DNA of 64,000 nt, from contig JAYJMM010000103.1 in the NCBI GenBank assembly GCA_037349105.1, forward strand, positions 2,356,001 through 2,420,000, read 5' to 3'. Under the pieces are notes generated by a model, which did not search any database, was not told the origin of the DNA, and worked only from the letters and a program-made list of their open reading frames with translations. A program made the translations under genes and the position numbers. This stretch comes from Limnomonas spitsbergensis. Lineage: Eukaryota; Chlorophyta; Chlorophyceae; Chlamydomonadales. Of this stretch, positions 13,401 to 22,103 are shown piece after piece; position 1 is the stretch's first letter, and each line of letters opens with the position of its first letter.

Positions 13401-16400
13401 GGGCCAGCTACGCCAGGTACCTCCAGGGTCCTGTTAGATCCGGGTAGATCCAGTTAGCCCCCAGGAAGATCTGAGTAGATCTGACTGTATTGCCTGTTTT
13501 TTTTGCACGTGCTGGGCCAGCTACGCCAGGTACCTCCAGGGTCCTGTTAGATCCGGGTAGATCCAGTAAGCCCCAGTAAGATCTGAGTTTATCTGACTGT
13601 ATCGCTGTTTAAGTGCACGTGCTGGGCCAGATATGCTGGAAACCTTCAGGGTCCTGTAAGATCCGGGTAGATCCAGTTAGCCCCTGTAAGATCTGAGTAT
13701 ATTTGACTGTATCGCTGTTTAAGTGCACGTGCTGGGCCAGATATGCTGGAAACCTTCAGGGTCCTGTTAGATCCGGGTAGATCCAGTTAGCCCCTGTAAG
13801 ATCTGAGTATATTTGACTGTATCGCTGTTTAAGTGCACGTGCTGGGCCAGATATGCTGGAAACCTTGAGGGTCCTGGTAGATTCTGTCACATGTCCAATC
13901 TTGGTAGATCCAGTTGGACCCAGGAAGATCCCGTCAGATCTGACGTTTTTGCCGGGTTTGTTAAGATCCTGTTAGATCCTTACTGGTGCTGGATTTGATA
14001 AGATCCCGTTCAGTCCTGTTCGGCTTCCGATTTTGCACCGAGCGACTTCTGGTCGCTGCTACAGGTGTCTGTTTTTTCAGGTGCCTACACTTTCAGGTTG
14101 TGACATTCGACGCAAGACTCGATTCCCTGTCTTAGGAGAGGGCTAAAAATGGTAGATGCCGCGAAGCTGCCGCAGCCATTCAAAGGACCCCTCATAGCTT
14201 TGGTTCTTGTGGCTAGTTCCCCCCCGGTTTGCTCTGCCTGGCCCTTTTGCAAAAGGCTGTGGGTGGTTGCGTCAGCTTTGAAACAACAACTTCTTAGGAA
14301 GCTACGAATGTTATAGAGAGAAGCCCACAGTCTTCCCACACGGTAAGAATGAGCAGTAGGTACGCTGACCGTAGACTTGATTTGCCTTCCCTCGGGTATG
14401 AAAACAAGTTTTATTCGAATGCTGCCCTCAGGGCAATTTTTTGACAAAACGCATCATCCCTGACTGAACACTGGCGCCCACAATCGATAATTCGTATATT
14501 GATGGATCCCTCAACCCCAAAGGACGTTAATTATGAGGGAAGGCAAGGCAAATCTACGGTACATGAAACCAGATAAAATAGAGGAAGTGAGGAACCCCAC
14601 TCATGGGGCTGGGGGTGGCTTTGGGCTTCCCCTCTCTCGCCCCACTGTCCTGGTGCTCCCCTCCACCACACACACGTGCCCCTCAAGCCTCCGGCCCCCA
14701 GCACCCTTTCCCTATCACCCGTGCCCTCCTCTGACCGGGCGGACCGGCTGTACAACAGTGCGGTACAGCTCAACCTAGGCCCTTCGCGGACCGGCTGTAC
14801 AATACTGCGGTACAGCTTTATCCTAAACCTGTCTGGTCAGACCGGCTGTACAATACTGCAGCACTGCTAAACCGATAACCCTAAACCTGTCCGGAGGACT
14901 GGCTACAAAATATTGTGGCACAGCTTAACCCTTAACCTCAACCCTTTACCCTGTTCCGACTGACCGGCTGTACAACAGTGCGGTTCGGCTTAACCCTTAA
15001 CCCCAAAACGTGACCCCTGCCCAGGCGGACCGGCTGTACAACAGTGTGGGACAGCTTCACCCTTAACCCCAAAACGTGACCCCTGCCCAGGCGGACCGGC
15101 TGTACAACAGTGCGGTACAGGCCTCGATGCAGCTGGCCATGGAGGTCCGGAGTGACCTTCTGGCCATGATGCACGTGACAGCAACCTGCAGCGATAGGGA
15201 CCAGGTGAGAGGGCCGGGGCGGGGCATGCTTAGAATAAATAAATAAACGGCTGGCCGGGGCGGTGAGTCATGGGTAGAACAGGCTGGGTGAGGGAACCTC
15301 GCCTGCTTGCAGGCGAGGTCTCCTCACTGCGCGGAGGATCACCGCAATCCGCTTCCCCACTTTGTAGATAATCGGCTGGCCTGGCGGTGTCAAATTGGTT
15401 GGTGACAGGGACCAGCCTGTGAGCGGGTTGGGTCTCCGAATAAATTCCGGGAATGCAGATTTAGGAAGCAAGGGCCCTTGATGACTCTGCGTGTTGAAGT
15501 TCCCAAATGTGTGTCCCCTCTATCATTAACACCACCTCTCTCCCCCTTGTTCACACTTGTACACCCCCACCCTCCCCCCATCTCCGACCCTGCAGATTCT
15601 GGCGGTGCTGGGGATCGATGGCCTCTTGCTGCTTGCCAAGACGCCCATTATGGCGGCCCTCGCCCTGGATGGCGAGCCAGAGTGCGAGGCGCTGTGGCGG
15701 GCGCTGTCCGGCTCGGCAGCTCCGGAGCCCGTGACGGCTCCCGAAGCGTCCCCATCTGACCTGTCGCTCATAGGTAAGGGCTGATGACGGTGCTCTGGGG
15801 CGTTATATACTTGAATTTGAGGTTTTCTGGAGGTTTCATTGTGTGTTTTGCCTTCGAGTCCTGATTGAAACTTGGTTTTTGATAGGGCATGTGATGCCTT
15901 GCTTTACTTGAGCACCGGAATGAAGGTCATACTTCGCCCTATTGGTTCATTGAGGGAGCTGAGCTTCGCTAAACCTCAACGTGTTCACACCAGGTTCACA
16001 CCAGGGTGTGTTGGAAGACCAAGCGCCACGTAGAATTCCGCTTCCGAGCGTCCATAAGTAGAAAGTGTCCTTCAGCTTTGCCATCTGTTTGTTTGACACT
16101 ATGCTTGATGCTCCCTTTGCTCGTGGATACCAGTTCCCCGAGGCGCAGGTGGCAGCGTGCTGGCCCTCATACTCCCCGACTGCCTAACTATCTTAACTCT
16201 ATTACTCCTTGTTGTGGATTTGCTATGCCTGCCCTCATATCATTGTCGTTGGTCGAGGGTTGGGGACAAATACAAATACGAGTTGTTCATCGTCCAAACA
16301 GATTGCAGAGTTTTGGCCAACTTTTCACCCGTTTCTGGTTCAAGTCGTGTTTTTTTTGAACTCATGGATGGCATATGAAATTTTTGGTGTGTCTACATCC

Positions 16401-19400
16401 CACCACTGGGAAGGCTACAACTTGTTCAAAACAAGCATCCGAAGCTAGGTCTGCACTTGCCTCTCTCAGGTGACGACCAGAAACAGGAGCCGCAGCAGGG
16501 CACCGCTGCCCGCGGCATCGGTGCAGTTCGCAGCGTGCCCCGTGCCTCCCCATCCATGGACGAGGATCCGGGCATGCAGGCGATCGCCCTGCGGTGTCTG
16601 GGCCACGCCCTCACCAAGGGCAGCAGGTGGGGGGCAGAGCAGGACTGGGCCACGCCCTCACCAAGGGCAGCAGGTGGAGGGCAGAGCAGGACTGGGCCAT
16701 GCCCTCACCAAGGGCAGCAGGTGGGGGGCAGAGCAGGGCTGGGCCCTGCCCTCACCAAGGGCAGCAGGTAGGGGGCAAAGCAGGGCTGGGCCACGCCCTC
16801 ACCAAAGGCAGCAGGTGGGGTGCAGAGCAGGGCTGGGCCATGCCCTCACCAAGGGCAGCAGGTGGGGGGCAGAGCAGGACTGGGCCATGCCCTCACCAAG
16901 GGCAGCAGGTGGGGGGCAGAGCAGGACTGGGCCTTGCCCTCACCAAGGGCAGCAGGTAGGGGGCAGAGCAGGACTGGGCCACGCCCTCACCAAGGGCAGC
17001 AGGTAGGGGGCAGAGCAGGGCTGAGGGTGGTGGCTGGTGCCAGGGGCCCATAGTCCCAGGCCACTCAGCTAATTTAGGGTTCATTTATATTCAGCTTCCA
17101 TTCAGCTTCAATTCAGCTACATATGACTACATGAGGTATGTCACAGCCTATGGCAGCTGGGGGGAGCTCTGGTACCGGAAGCCCTGATGCTTGGGCAAAA
17201 GGCTGCGTGCAGGTCCAGTATACCATTGACATGACCAGCGGCGTAAACTAAACCCTAAACTAAACCGGCATACCGGTGTATAAAGAAGCACGAGGCCGAC
17301 CGAAGGAGCACCTTAAGAGAGAAAAACGCGAGATGACACATGAACAATCGCACCCAATCCTGCCGCCCCCTCGTTCTCCCCCCTCCCCCCTCCCCCCTCC
17401 CCCATGTTTCTCCCCCCACCTCTTTCTTCCCTCTCTTGTAGATACATTGAGGCCGAGGCTGCCTTGAGGACGGCGCTGAGCCTCTCTTGGGACATTTATG
17501 GTGAGGATTCCCTCGAGGTGGCGGCCTGCCTCAACGAGATCGGGATTATGCTGACAACAACCAACAGGTAAGGACCCAATCCTTAAATCTGACCCTTAAC
17601 CCTGCTCTTCGCCCACCTTGCATAAACCCTAAACCCTGACCCTAAACCCTGCTCTTCGCCCACCTTCCATAAACCCGTAACCCTGACTTTAAACTCTGCT
17701 CTTCGCCCACCTTGCGTTCACTTTTAACCCTGACCCTAAACTCTGCTCTTCGCCCACCCTGCGTAAACCCTTAACCCTGACCCTAAACCCTGCTCTTCGC
17801 CCACCCTGCATAGACCCTTAACCCTGACCCTAAACCCTGCTCATTTCCTCCCTGCAGGTATGTCCAGGCCGAGACCGTGTTGCACCGTGCGCTCAACCTG
17901 CGCACACGCCGCCTGGGCCCGCACCACTTGGACGTGGCTGCAAGCAAGAACAGCCTTGCAAGGGTCTTCAGGTGTAAGGCGAGGTGAGAGAGCTGGCGGT
18001 GCTGCGGCATGGGGGGCTGGTTTGTGGGGGGATATTATGGTTGGGTGACATTGGAGGAGAGAAGTAAGGGGGGGGGAGGCTTTGAGGAGGTAGCTGGCTG
18101 CTCAATGATACTGCTGACCACAAGGTTTTGGGGTAGAGGGTTTGGGTTCAGGGTTTGAGGGTCAGTAGCCCTGGGCAGTGTGCCGAGCTTTGCCATTGTT
18201 TTTGCTCATACTGCCTATACCTCCGCAGAATCTCCGTACTTCAGTCCCACCCAGCCTAAGAAAGAGCTGTATGACACGCAGCACTTGGTAGTGTTGGTCT
18301 GGTGGATCATGAATAAACAGATCACTTTCAATGGGTTCCGGAGGCGGTAGGTGGGTGGTTGGTAGGCTTGGGTGCTCGATATTTTGAGGGGGGGATTAGG
18401 TCCCCAGCTTTTGTTTTGCCCCCCCCCTTGCATCAAAGTCGTTCTGCTTGTACTGCCTGTACCTCCGCTGAATCTCTGCATCTCAGTCCCACCCTTTCAC
18501 CCGGCCGTCTTCTCACCCGTACTGCCTTCCACGAAGCAGGTACGCTGAGGCTGAGGCGTTGTACCGCGAGGCCCTGGCCATCCGTACTGCTCTGCTCCCC
18601 GACTGCCACCCGGATCTTGCCGAATCATACAACAACATTGGGATCAGTCTGGGGCAGCAGAAGCGGTACGCTGGCGAGGAGCAGTTGTACAGACAGGCCT
18701 TGGACATCCGCAAGCGGTCCCTGGGTCTGGACCACCCCGAGGTGGCTCAGGCGCTGAATAATGTGGGCACGTCGCTGGCCAACCAGAGCAGTCACGCAGA
18801 GGCGGAAGCCGTGTTCAGGGATGCACTGGACATCAAGACGCGCGTTCTGGGGCCGGGCCACCCTTCCGTCGGCGTGAGCCTCAACAATGTCGGCCGCGCC
18901 CAGGCCAAGCTGGGTAGAGTAGCAGAGGCCGAGGCGACGTATCGCCGGGCGCTGGCAATCATCGAGGCGTCGCTCGGGCCGATGCACCCTGCCGCAGCGA
19001 CGTGCATGGCCAACGTCGTGAGCATACTACGCAAGCAGCCGGGCAGGGAGCAAGACGCGGCGGCGGCAAAGAAGGAGTACAAGAGCAGGTTTGGCACCGC
19101 GGCCAAGGCAAGCGCAGCGGTTGTGGCTGCGGCGGAGGCAGAGGGCCTCGCGGGCGGGCATATGTTTGCTGCGGGCGGTTTGGAGGTCGCCGGGGGGGAG
19201 GAGGACGAGGACGCGCCTCCGGTCAATGGCAACTTGATGGCTGACGAATCGATTTCGGGGTCCTTCAGCCGCTCCAATGTTGCCGCGGCGGCGACCGCGC
19301 TGGCGCTTGAGGCGGCCGGCCCGAGCTACGACTACGGCTTTGGCGGGGCGACCGCCCTCAGTACCGTCCCTGAGAACACGCGATGGACGCCAAGCTCCAA

Positions 19401-20334
19401 GCTAGCGAGCCGCGTACCGGCAAAGCAGGCCAGAGCACATCATGCCCGCGGAGGCAGCTTCCCACCAAAGAAGCTGCCCAGAAGCGAGGCGCGCACATCT
19501 GGAGTTGCCAGGCAGATGCCGGCCGATGCTGCCAAGCTATCTCCTGAAGGAGCAGGGCTATCGCCGACAATCGACGCCTTACGAGCCTCCTCGCTGGCGT
19601 CAACCCTGTTGGCGGAGTTGGAGGGGAGCATGGCTGGCGCGAGGGGCACACAGGTGGCCAAGCCATCCTCCATATTGGTGTCGGCCGGACTGGACTGGAC
19701 GGCTGCGACGCGCACTTCTGCCAGCCTCGAAGGGGCGATGGATGCGTGGAGCAATTCATTCCTAGAGAAGTCGTACGCCGTCCCTACGCCGAAAGAGGGT
19801 GCGGGGCCCCCCAAGCTTGTCCTTGGCGGAGGCACGCCTGCCCGCCCAGCCACAACAACCTCAGACTTGAGCCTGGCGGAGCTTGCATTGACCAGCAGCG
19901 GGGGATTGATACGTTCCCACTCCAGCTCAGGCGGCCGGCCTGTGGTCGCGGGGCAGCGGCGGGCAGCAGCGCCTGCTCGTCCCGTCTCGCGGATGGGCGT
20001 GGTGGCGCTTCTGCCTGCGTCGCCACCCCTTCCGGGTCCCGGCAGGTACGCGGCGGCTCGGTTGGCGACAAAGCAAACTGGCGGGCTGACGGGTGCGGCA
20101 TCCCCTGTGCGCAGCAGCTATACAGCGCTGCAGGAGATGCTTGAGTCTGAGGCAGAGGGCCTGCCTATGGCCATAGGGCTGGCTCCAAAGCCCAGGACCA
20201 AGCCACCTGTTACCGCGCCGGTGGTGGGGCACGGGCGGCGGGCCACCGCCATGAAGGCAGATCCGTTCACTTATGCACCCGCTGGGCCAAATGTTTTGAA
20301 CCCTTTCAAGCCAAGGCGGGAGTTGGCGCTTTAG
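1459..20334 (+). CDS. NLR-like protein: degenerate NB-ARC/AfsR-type ATPase plus TPR repeats (15 exons, 5' end uncertain)
   Basis: Exons: 1459-1571, 2971-3106, 3955-4137, 4851-5543, 5862-6401, 7818-8042, 10127-10552, 10863-11278, 13275-13416, 15091-15204, 15596-15773, 16470-16626, 17442-17567, 17858-17983, 18540-20334. Every junction is GT-AG, phases match, and the sum is 5370 nt (1789 residues plus stop). Numbering starts at exon 1. Residues 341-375 resemble the P-loop strand and the following VDL strand, but the loop reads EPGQPKCAL instead of GxGGxGKT. Walker B is LIVVDN (416-421). A sensor-like strand GGRLLITANS starts at 556. A winged-helix-like LSVFPGTFNDAAAAAVLG starts at 873. Six 42-residue kinesin-light-chain-type TPRs follow (about 1108-1360), then a low-complexity tail of about 430 residues. 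STAND ATPases of this layout usually act as sensors whose TPRs bind ligand; that role is inferred. No initiator Met is fixed, and ATP binding is doubtful given the P-loop. Confidence 0.85.
1530..2175 (+). repeat. Donor-anchored minisatellite after NLR exon 1
   Basis: Roughly eight to ten imperfect units, each carrying CAACACGCCGCAGCCCAG followed by GTGAGCC. This is the last 18 nt of exon 1 plus its 5' splice site, joined by a variable CTCTGGCCCACCACCTGG spacer. The first copy is the real exon end (1571). The rest lie in intron 1 and are potential alternative donors. Confidence 0.9.
2290..2490 (-). mobile_element. SINE-like dispersed element copy, minus orientation
   Basis: Read on the minus strand this has paired CAACTCAGCTACA words, then a GGCCTGTGGCC segment, TGGTTTGGTC, and a GCAGTTGCCCAGCGGCCTAC end. 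The same order of landmarks occurs near 5643, 40625, 48310, 62481 and 63547. It lies in intron 1 of the NLR gene. Confidence 0.55.
2560..2960. repeat. Short direct repeats and TGC/TTG triplet tracts in intron 1
   Basis: Four near-identical copies of a TTCCTGATCAATATCTTGA unit lie at about 2563-2670. Trinucleotide-like (TGC)n and (TTG)n tracts follow at 2820-2965, just before the exon at 2971. There is no coding signal beyond the exon edge. Confidence 0.75.
3107..3570 (+). repeat. GTGGGTGG-rich minisatellite in NLR intron 2
   Basis: The array starts at the exon 2 donor. Units alternate between GGCACTGTGCTGGGTGTGG and GGTCACTGTACTGTCGCAGG parts, about 53 bp together. Many units contain CAGGTGG, so the intron is packed with cryptic donors. 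It is followed by a variable G-rich segment to about 3660. Confidence 0.88.
4200..4320 (+). repeat. Degenerate copies of the NLR exon 3 end inside intron 3
   Basis: The stretch around 4205-4250 repeats the exon 3 terminus: GTGGGAGGTGTTCCCCGAGG, then CTCAAGCAGGTCACGAGGTGGG. It has lost the coding frame. A second, weaker echo (CAGGTGCTGACAAGACC) is near 4290. These are duplicated donor-side exon edges. Confidence 0.75.
4540..4850 (+). repeat. Three acceptor-side copies of NLR exon 4 start
   Basis: Copies beginning near 4540, 4701 and 4773 each resemble the exon 4 start at 4851 (GACGTGACGTCACTGATGCG, then a CGTCTGGC-like part) with CCGCTAACCCC-type spacers. Two of the three copies follow an AACAG-type acceptor. 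The copy nearest the real exon is the most similar. CCCTGAACCC words fill the spacers. Confidence 0.85.
5643..5815 (+). mobile_element. SINE-like dispersed element copy in NLR intron 4
   Basis: Begins with doubled CAGCTACA words, passes through TGGCCTCTGGCCGAATGCCC, GTTGCTTTGACCTCCAG and GGCTGGTCCAGATTTAA, and ends with AAATAAACACTGA. The copy at 63547-63715 has the same head, middle and AATAAACACTGA tail. That end-to-end conservation is why I call it a discrete element. Confidence 0.65.
6430..6870 (+). repeat. Echoes of the NLR exon 5 donor edge interleaved with (TTG)n tracts
   Basis: Degenerate copies of the exon 5 end (TTCAAGGGGCTCTGGAACCT, then CAGGTGGGACAC) appear at about 6480-6530, 6640-6700 and 6815-6868. 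For example, one reads GGGGCTCTGGAAGCTCAGGC and another GGGGTTCATAAACCTCAGGT. Each is preceded by TTGTTGC triplet tracts. The period is about 160-180 bp. They show successive duplication of exon edge plus intron start followed by decay. Confidence 0.75.
7047..7425. mobile_element. 355-bp insertion with 12-bp target-site duplication
   Basis: The words TCCAGGAGTCAT at 7047-7058 and 7414-7425 flank a purine-rich insert in NLR intron 5. The insert's left end shares 35 identical bases (7061-7095) with 26955-26989, where a 30-bp fragment is also flanked by a direct repeat. The shared end is the left one, so the element may lie in minus orientation with a conserved 3' end. That pattern fits a 5'-truncated non-LTR-type insertion; the type is inferred. 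Confidence 0.65.
8010..8180 (+). repeat. Tandem copy of the NLR exon 6 donor region
   Basis: The exon 6 end and donor (TGCAGCGAAGAGGCGCGGGG, then CTTCTCCAG and gtaatgc) are repeated about 80 bp downstream as a TGCAGCTGCGATGAAACATG, GGGCCTGCTTCAG and gcacggc series. The shared intronic word TTTCTGTGCTCG follows in both. The second copy has lost the GT donor. Confidence 0.8.
8548..8914. mobile_element. MITE-like foldback element (diverged copy)
   Basis: The left end GAATCGCCTTCCCC and right end GGGAAGGCAATTC are inverted repeats. They resemble the termini of the elements at 14369 and 37593. The interior is AT-rich and includes two tandem copies of GGGTTACCCGGGGTCTACTC at about 8663-8720. No ORF is supported. 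Confidence 0.45.
9170..9930. repeat. 27-bp minisatellite with higher-order structure in NLR intron 6
   Basis: About 28 units of the type GATGCAGCTGAATCTTAGCT plus GAAGTGT. A longer block repeats three times, including the variants CATACAGCTGCGTTGCAGAG and GTACCTGAGTCGTA. The long open frame on the opposite strand is a by-product of the repeat period. Confidence 0.9.
11290..11660. repeat. Short local duplications in NLR intron 8
   Basis: GCTGGGGAGTATCAGCC is doubled at about 11316 and 11342. A GCTCGGAAGGCAGCGTGGTT-type word occurs about three times between 11407 and 11555. Telomere-like TTTAGGGTT words lie near 11640. No exon is supported. Confidence 0.7.
12030..12175. repeat. Interstitial telomere-like repeat cluster
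   Basis: Three units of about 70 bp combine a GCTCTGTGTAGAACAAGCGA-like word with runs of TTTAGGG/TTAGGG and TCCTGCCCGG. They lie in NLR intron 8 beside the 30-bp array. Confidence 0.8.
12330..12990. repeat. 30-bp minisatellite (GCAGATGGCTGCTGCAGCAA...)
   Basis: About 21 copies of a 30-bp unit, GCAGATGGCTGCTGCAGCAA plus CCCTGAACCC, with TGT/TGC and CCC/CTC variants. Because 30 is divisible by three, several frames stay open across it. These are artefacts inside intron 8 of the NLR gene. Confidence 0.93.
13390..13875 (+). repeat. Donor-anchored 110-bp array after NLR exon 9
   Basis: CACGTGCTGGGCCAGCTACG plus CCAG and GTACCTCC is the end of exon 9 (13416) with its donor. It recurs at 13506, 13616, 13726 and 13836. 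Copy 2 keeps an intact CAG/GTACCT donor; copies 3-5 read GCTGGAAACC. The intronic part (GATCCGGGTAGATCCAGTTA) is carried along. Confidence 0.92.
14369..14560. mobile_element. MITE-like element with terminal inverted repeats
   Basis: Starts CCGTAGACTTGATTTGCC and ends GGCAAGGCAAATCTACGG, an imperfect TIR of about 20-25 bp. The body shares GGGTATGAAAACA, GCTGCCCTCAGGG, ATTGATGGATC-like and AACCCCAAAG words with 37593-37787. That second copy, in the kinase gene, establishes it as a family. It lies in NLR intron 9. Confidence 0.75.
14738..15125 (+). repeat. Acceptor-anchored array before and into NLR exon 10
   Basis: The exon 10 start (GCGGACCGGCTGTACAACAG, then TGCGGTACAG) with its CCTGCCCAG acceptor is preceded by about six copies between 14740 and 15060. 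Spacing is about 50-70 bp, separated by CTTAACCCTTAACCC-type spacers. The nearest copy (about 15023) is nearly identical to the real exon edge at 15091. Confidence 0.92.
15297..15318. repeat. Perfect short hairpin
   Basis: CCTCGCCTGC and GCAGGCGAGG are perfect inverted repeats separated by TT, in NLR intron 10. No run of T follows, and no function can be assigned. Confidence 0.7.
16590..17030 (+). repeat. Donor-anchored 48-bp array after NLR exon 12
   Basis: Nine to ten copies of GGCCACGCCCTCACCAAGGG, CAGCAG and GTGGGGGGCAGAGCAGGACT. The exon 12 end encodes GHALTKGSR, and each copy repeats that end plus a GTGGGG or GTAGGG donor. The unit is 48 bp (16 codons) without stops, so using a later donor would add 16 residues per unit in frame and keep phase 2. 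Confidence 0.93.
17585..17855 (+). repeat. CCCTGAACCC-type tandem repeat between the two TPR exons
   Basis: About five to six units of roughly 45-60 bp made of CCTGACCCTAAACCCTGCTC, TTCGCCCACCTTGC and TAAACCC fill intron 13. The last unit leads into the TTTCCTCCCTGCAG acceptor of exon 14. Confidence 0.88.
18210..18500 (+). repeat. Duplicated intron segment before the last NLR exon
   Basis: A stretch of about 40 bp containing ACCTCCGCAGAATCTCCGTA and TCAGTCCCACCC at about 18213-18252 recurs at about 18459-18494 with the acceptor-like CGCAG changed to CGCTG. The true acceptor is the downstream ACGAAGCAG before 18540. Confidence 0.7.
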
Positions 20335-20919
20335 AGCCGTAGGGGCGCAGCAAGCATGAGGGGACGGGGGTGGCCTGACAGCAGATCCAGGTATTGAATA
20401 AGTAGGCAGTACCTGAGGGTAGGCTGGGGTGCAGGAGAGTGGCAAGTTGCTGGAACACAACTGTTTTATTGTGCGGTTGTGCCTAGTTGGGGAGCGTTCC
20501 TCCGGTGTGTGTAGCCATTCCAATTCCAGCCATTTTTTCATTCATGATTTGCAAGCTGCTCGTTGGTAGATCTAATTTAGCGAGACTGCTTGCCATGGCC
20601 TCACTGCCTCAGTTTGTTTCGCGCTTTGATGAACTTAGCCCGGGGTACATCTAGCCAATTAGATGGCAACCACACTAGTACAGCTGGAATCACCATATCA
20701 GTTTAGTAACCGCACTTCAACTGCTTTTTGTACAGCGTGTGCGTTATCTTGCCGGACGTCATGATCTCCTTCACCCTCCGTGACTATGAGGCATGTTTGA
20801 TACTTTTCGACGAAGGGGGTGTGCGGCCCCCAAAGCTCTTTTAAATCTCTACCTCTGCTGAAGGCATCAAAGATCATGAGATCATGCCACTGGTTTGCAA
20901 GTCATCGATCAGCTCCTTC
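20335..20919. other. 3' flank of the NLR-like gene
   Basis: No exon or repeat is supported here. The TAG stop at 20332-20334 is followed by mixed sequence. I see no clear chlorophyte-type TGTAA polyadenylation word close to the stop, so the 3' end of the transcript is not placed. Confidence 0.5.
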
Positions 20920-21390
20920 TGTCATGCTGAGGTAGCGCACCGCGCGTATTACTGAATTATCAGTTCCTTGTTTGAAGATTCCTGTAGTTGAACTCTGTGT
21001 ACGGAACTGTTGTTGCAGCTACACTTTTGTGTATTCTCTGATTGTCAGTGAAGTGTGTATTTTTACACTTTCGCCTCCCTCTTATTGGCTGCATGTGTTT
21101 CTGCAGCCACTATTTCTTTCTTACTTGAATCCCTGATTTCGTAATCACCCTTTAATCTTAAGTTACATAGTCACTCCTCATCGAGCAAGCACAAACACTG
21201 CTCACTTTATTCCAGCAAGCACAAACACTGCTCGAATATCGATCCATCATACAGAACAAGCACCAACACTGTTCGACCCTTCAGTATAAGCAAGCACAAA
21301 CACTGCTTAGTCTTGGAGGTCTTCTCTTGATATTTCGGCCCTTATCAGGCATTCTCCAGCCTTCCAGCTGGTTTACCACCACCAACTCCA
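20920..21390 (+). repeat. Terminal repeat A1 of the split-repeat element
   Basis: 471 bp, starting TGTCATGCTGAGGTAGCGCA and ending CCACCACCAACTCCA. It contains three to four internal words of the type AGCAAGCACAAACACTGCTC (about 21184-21306). A2 at 26224-26695 matches throughout with scattered substitutions. Confidence 0.88.
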
Positions 21391-21899
21391 TCAACACTTC
21401 ATCAACAGCCAGTCCAGAGGCTCCAAGTCGACTCCCTGATAAATCATCAAACGAGTCTCCCCATGTGAAGATCGCCTACAAGCGACTTCCACTGAAGATC
21501 ATCGTACCCTGTCACCAGTGTACTACATCTTCGACTGCTACTACAGTCACCTTCGGAAGGGTCGACCCATCAGGCAATCTTGTCAACAGTAGAGAATAGT
21601 CAGGTAAGTAGTCCAGGGGATACTCATCTTAAATACATCGACTGATCCCCAGGTTAACAGCTGGGGATTCGAGTCTCAACAGCAGTGATCAGGAATCTGT
21701 CATATTCCTGAAGTCACAGCACTTTTCTAAGAAAGAAATAGTCCGACTGGTCGCACCTGCTGTTGTCTGTAAACAGGTCGACTCGCTCTAAGAGTCGACT
21801 CAATTAGGTGCCAGAAATCGTCGGTCGACCACTTGGCCGATCAAAGGAGTTATCTTCAGTATTCTAGAACCTTTCCTGTCAACAGTCAGGACTGGTTTC

Positions 21900-22082
21900 A
21901 TGGCTTTCGGACCAAAAGATGAACATGACAGTTGGATGGCTGACCGGGTCAAGTATATTCAGGATTTAGAGGAGCAAATTTGGATCAAGGAGCAGAAAAG
22001 AGCGCATATCAAGGCACAGGTTGAAGTTGTGCTTGCTTTGCGGGAGGAAGAGGGGCAGGAAGGTGCTGACCGGTACATGTAA
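21900..22082 (+). CDS. Small charged ORF in the transposon interior, hypothetical
   Basis: 60 codons, beginning MAFGPKDEHDSWMADRVKYI. It is Lys/Glu rich with helix- or coiled-coil-like heptads (DLEEQIWIKEQKRAHIKAQV). It sits where a Gag-like ORF would start in a retroelement. Its family is not recognised and it may be a remnant or part of a longer spliced frame. Confidence 0.3.
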   Translation: MAFGPKDEHDSWMADRVKYIQDLEEQIWIKEQKRAHIKAQVEVVLALREEEGQEGADRYM

Positions 22083-22103
22083 GCGCTCTGCAATCTTTCT
22101 GCC

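Noticed and set aside
18792..20541. Several minus-strand frames of 105-204 codons
   Set aside because: Shadows of the last NLR exon, which has clear TPRs on the + strand.
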